DNA of 64,000 bases from Aquimarina latercula DSM 2041 (GTDB lineage Bacteria; Bacteroidota; Bacteroidia; Flavobacteriales; Flavobacteriaceae), in NCBI RefSeq assembly GCF_000430645.1, contig NZ_AUMK01000003.1:186001-250000 (forward strand). The letters are read 5' to 3'. This document shows, in pieces, positions 63,955 through 64,000 of the stretch (the stretch's first letter is position 1; the number at the start of each line of letters is the position of its first letter). The position numbers and the translations under genes are program-made. The notes under the pieces are model-generated. The model made no database searches, had not been told where the DNA came from, and saw nothing but the letters and a program-made list of their open reading frames with translations.

Positions 63955-64000
63955 AAGGAAATGTTTATTTTAAGACAATATATATACTAATTGTAAAATT

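Overview
This is an AT-rich chromosomal segment from a member of the Bacteroidota, most likely a marine Flavobacteriaceae of the Aquimarina/Kordia type (inference). The evidence is the set of gene families: T9SS C-terminal sorting domain, Bacteroidetes-type T6SS tube protein TssD, BF3164-like propeller, many SxxC-type lipoproteins, YARHG and MORN_2/YwqK-like proteins, and promoters with TAnnTTTG -7 boxes instead of strong Shine-Dalgarno sites. No tRNA, rRNA, CRISPR array, transposase or phage module was seen.

Layout. 1-13.5 kb is mostly housekeeping: the 5' part of topB, a Tat-exported aminotransferase, aroC, a propeller protein, a dicarboxylate/amino-acid symporter next to a PLP decarboxylase, lipocalin-like lipoproteins, gcvT, DCC and SDR proteins. 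Two related micro-membrane proteins (8.55 and 9.12 kb) lie here. 14.4-17 kb holds a T9SS-secreted subtilisin. 17.8-23.6 kb is a compact T6SS cargo island: an extended TssD, a LysM plus GH19-like lytic effector, then four lipoproteins that could include immunity proteins. 23.9-29.6 kb is accessory: a full and a truncated paralog, a DUF1266 protein, a GIY-YIG nuclease and a 172-aa protein embedded in GC-rich palindromic repeats. 31.5-35 kb (minus strand) has a secreted SNase, an orphan HSDR_N nuclease and tiny proteins, two of them driven by a shared palindromic operator. 35.2-37.9 kb is a NarL-type response regulator with a frameshifted TPR histidine kinase.

40.5-45.1 kb is the most unusual stretch. 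Two copies of a ~360-nt noncoding element, with several conserved hairpins, flank a Hint/glycan-binding protein locus. Each copy is fused at its 3' end to the same repeat family that surrounds the GIY-YIG gene. The repeat hairpins keep one inner core while their arms change together.

45.2-47.5 kb carries two tandem membrane-anchored class III cyclases. 47.7-54 kb has a processive GT2 glycosyltransferase, a large MORN-repeat protein, a TPR protein and a YARHG protein. 54.1-55.9 kb is a LytS/LytTR two-component pair. The remainder has a DUF5694 protein, a fatty-acid desaturase, a CrtI/RetSat-like oxidoreductase, a DUF547 lipoprotein and small unknown envelope proteins.

Functions are from family recognition by eye; no database search or folding calculation was run.
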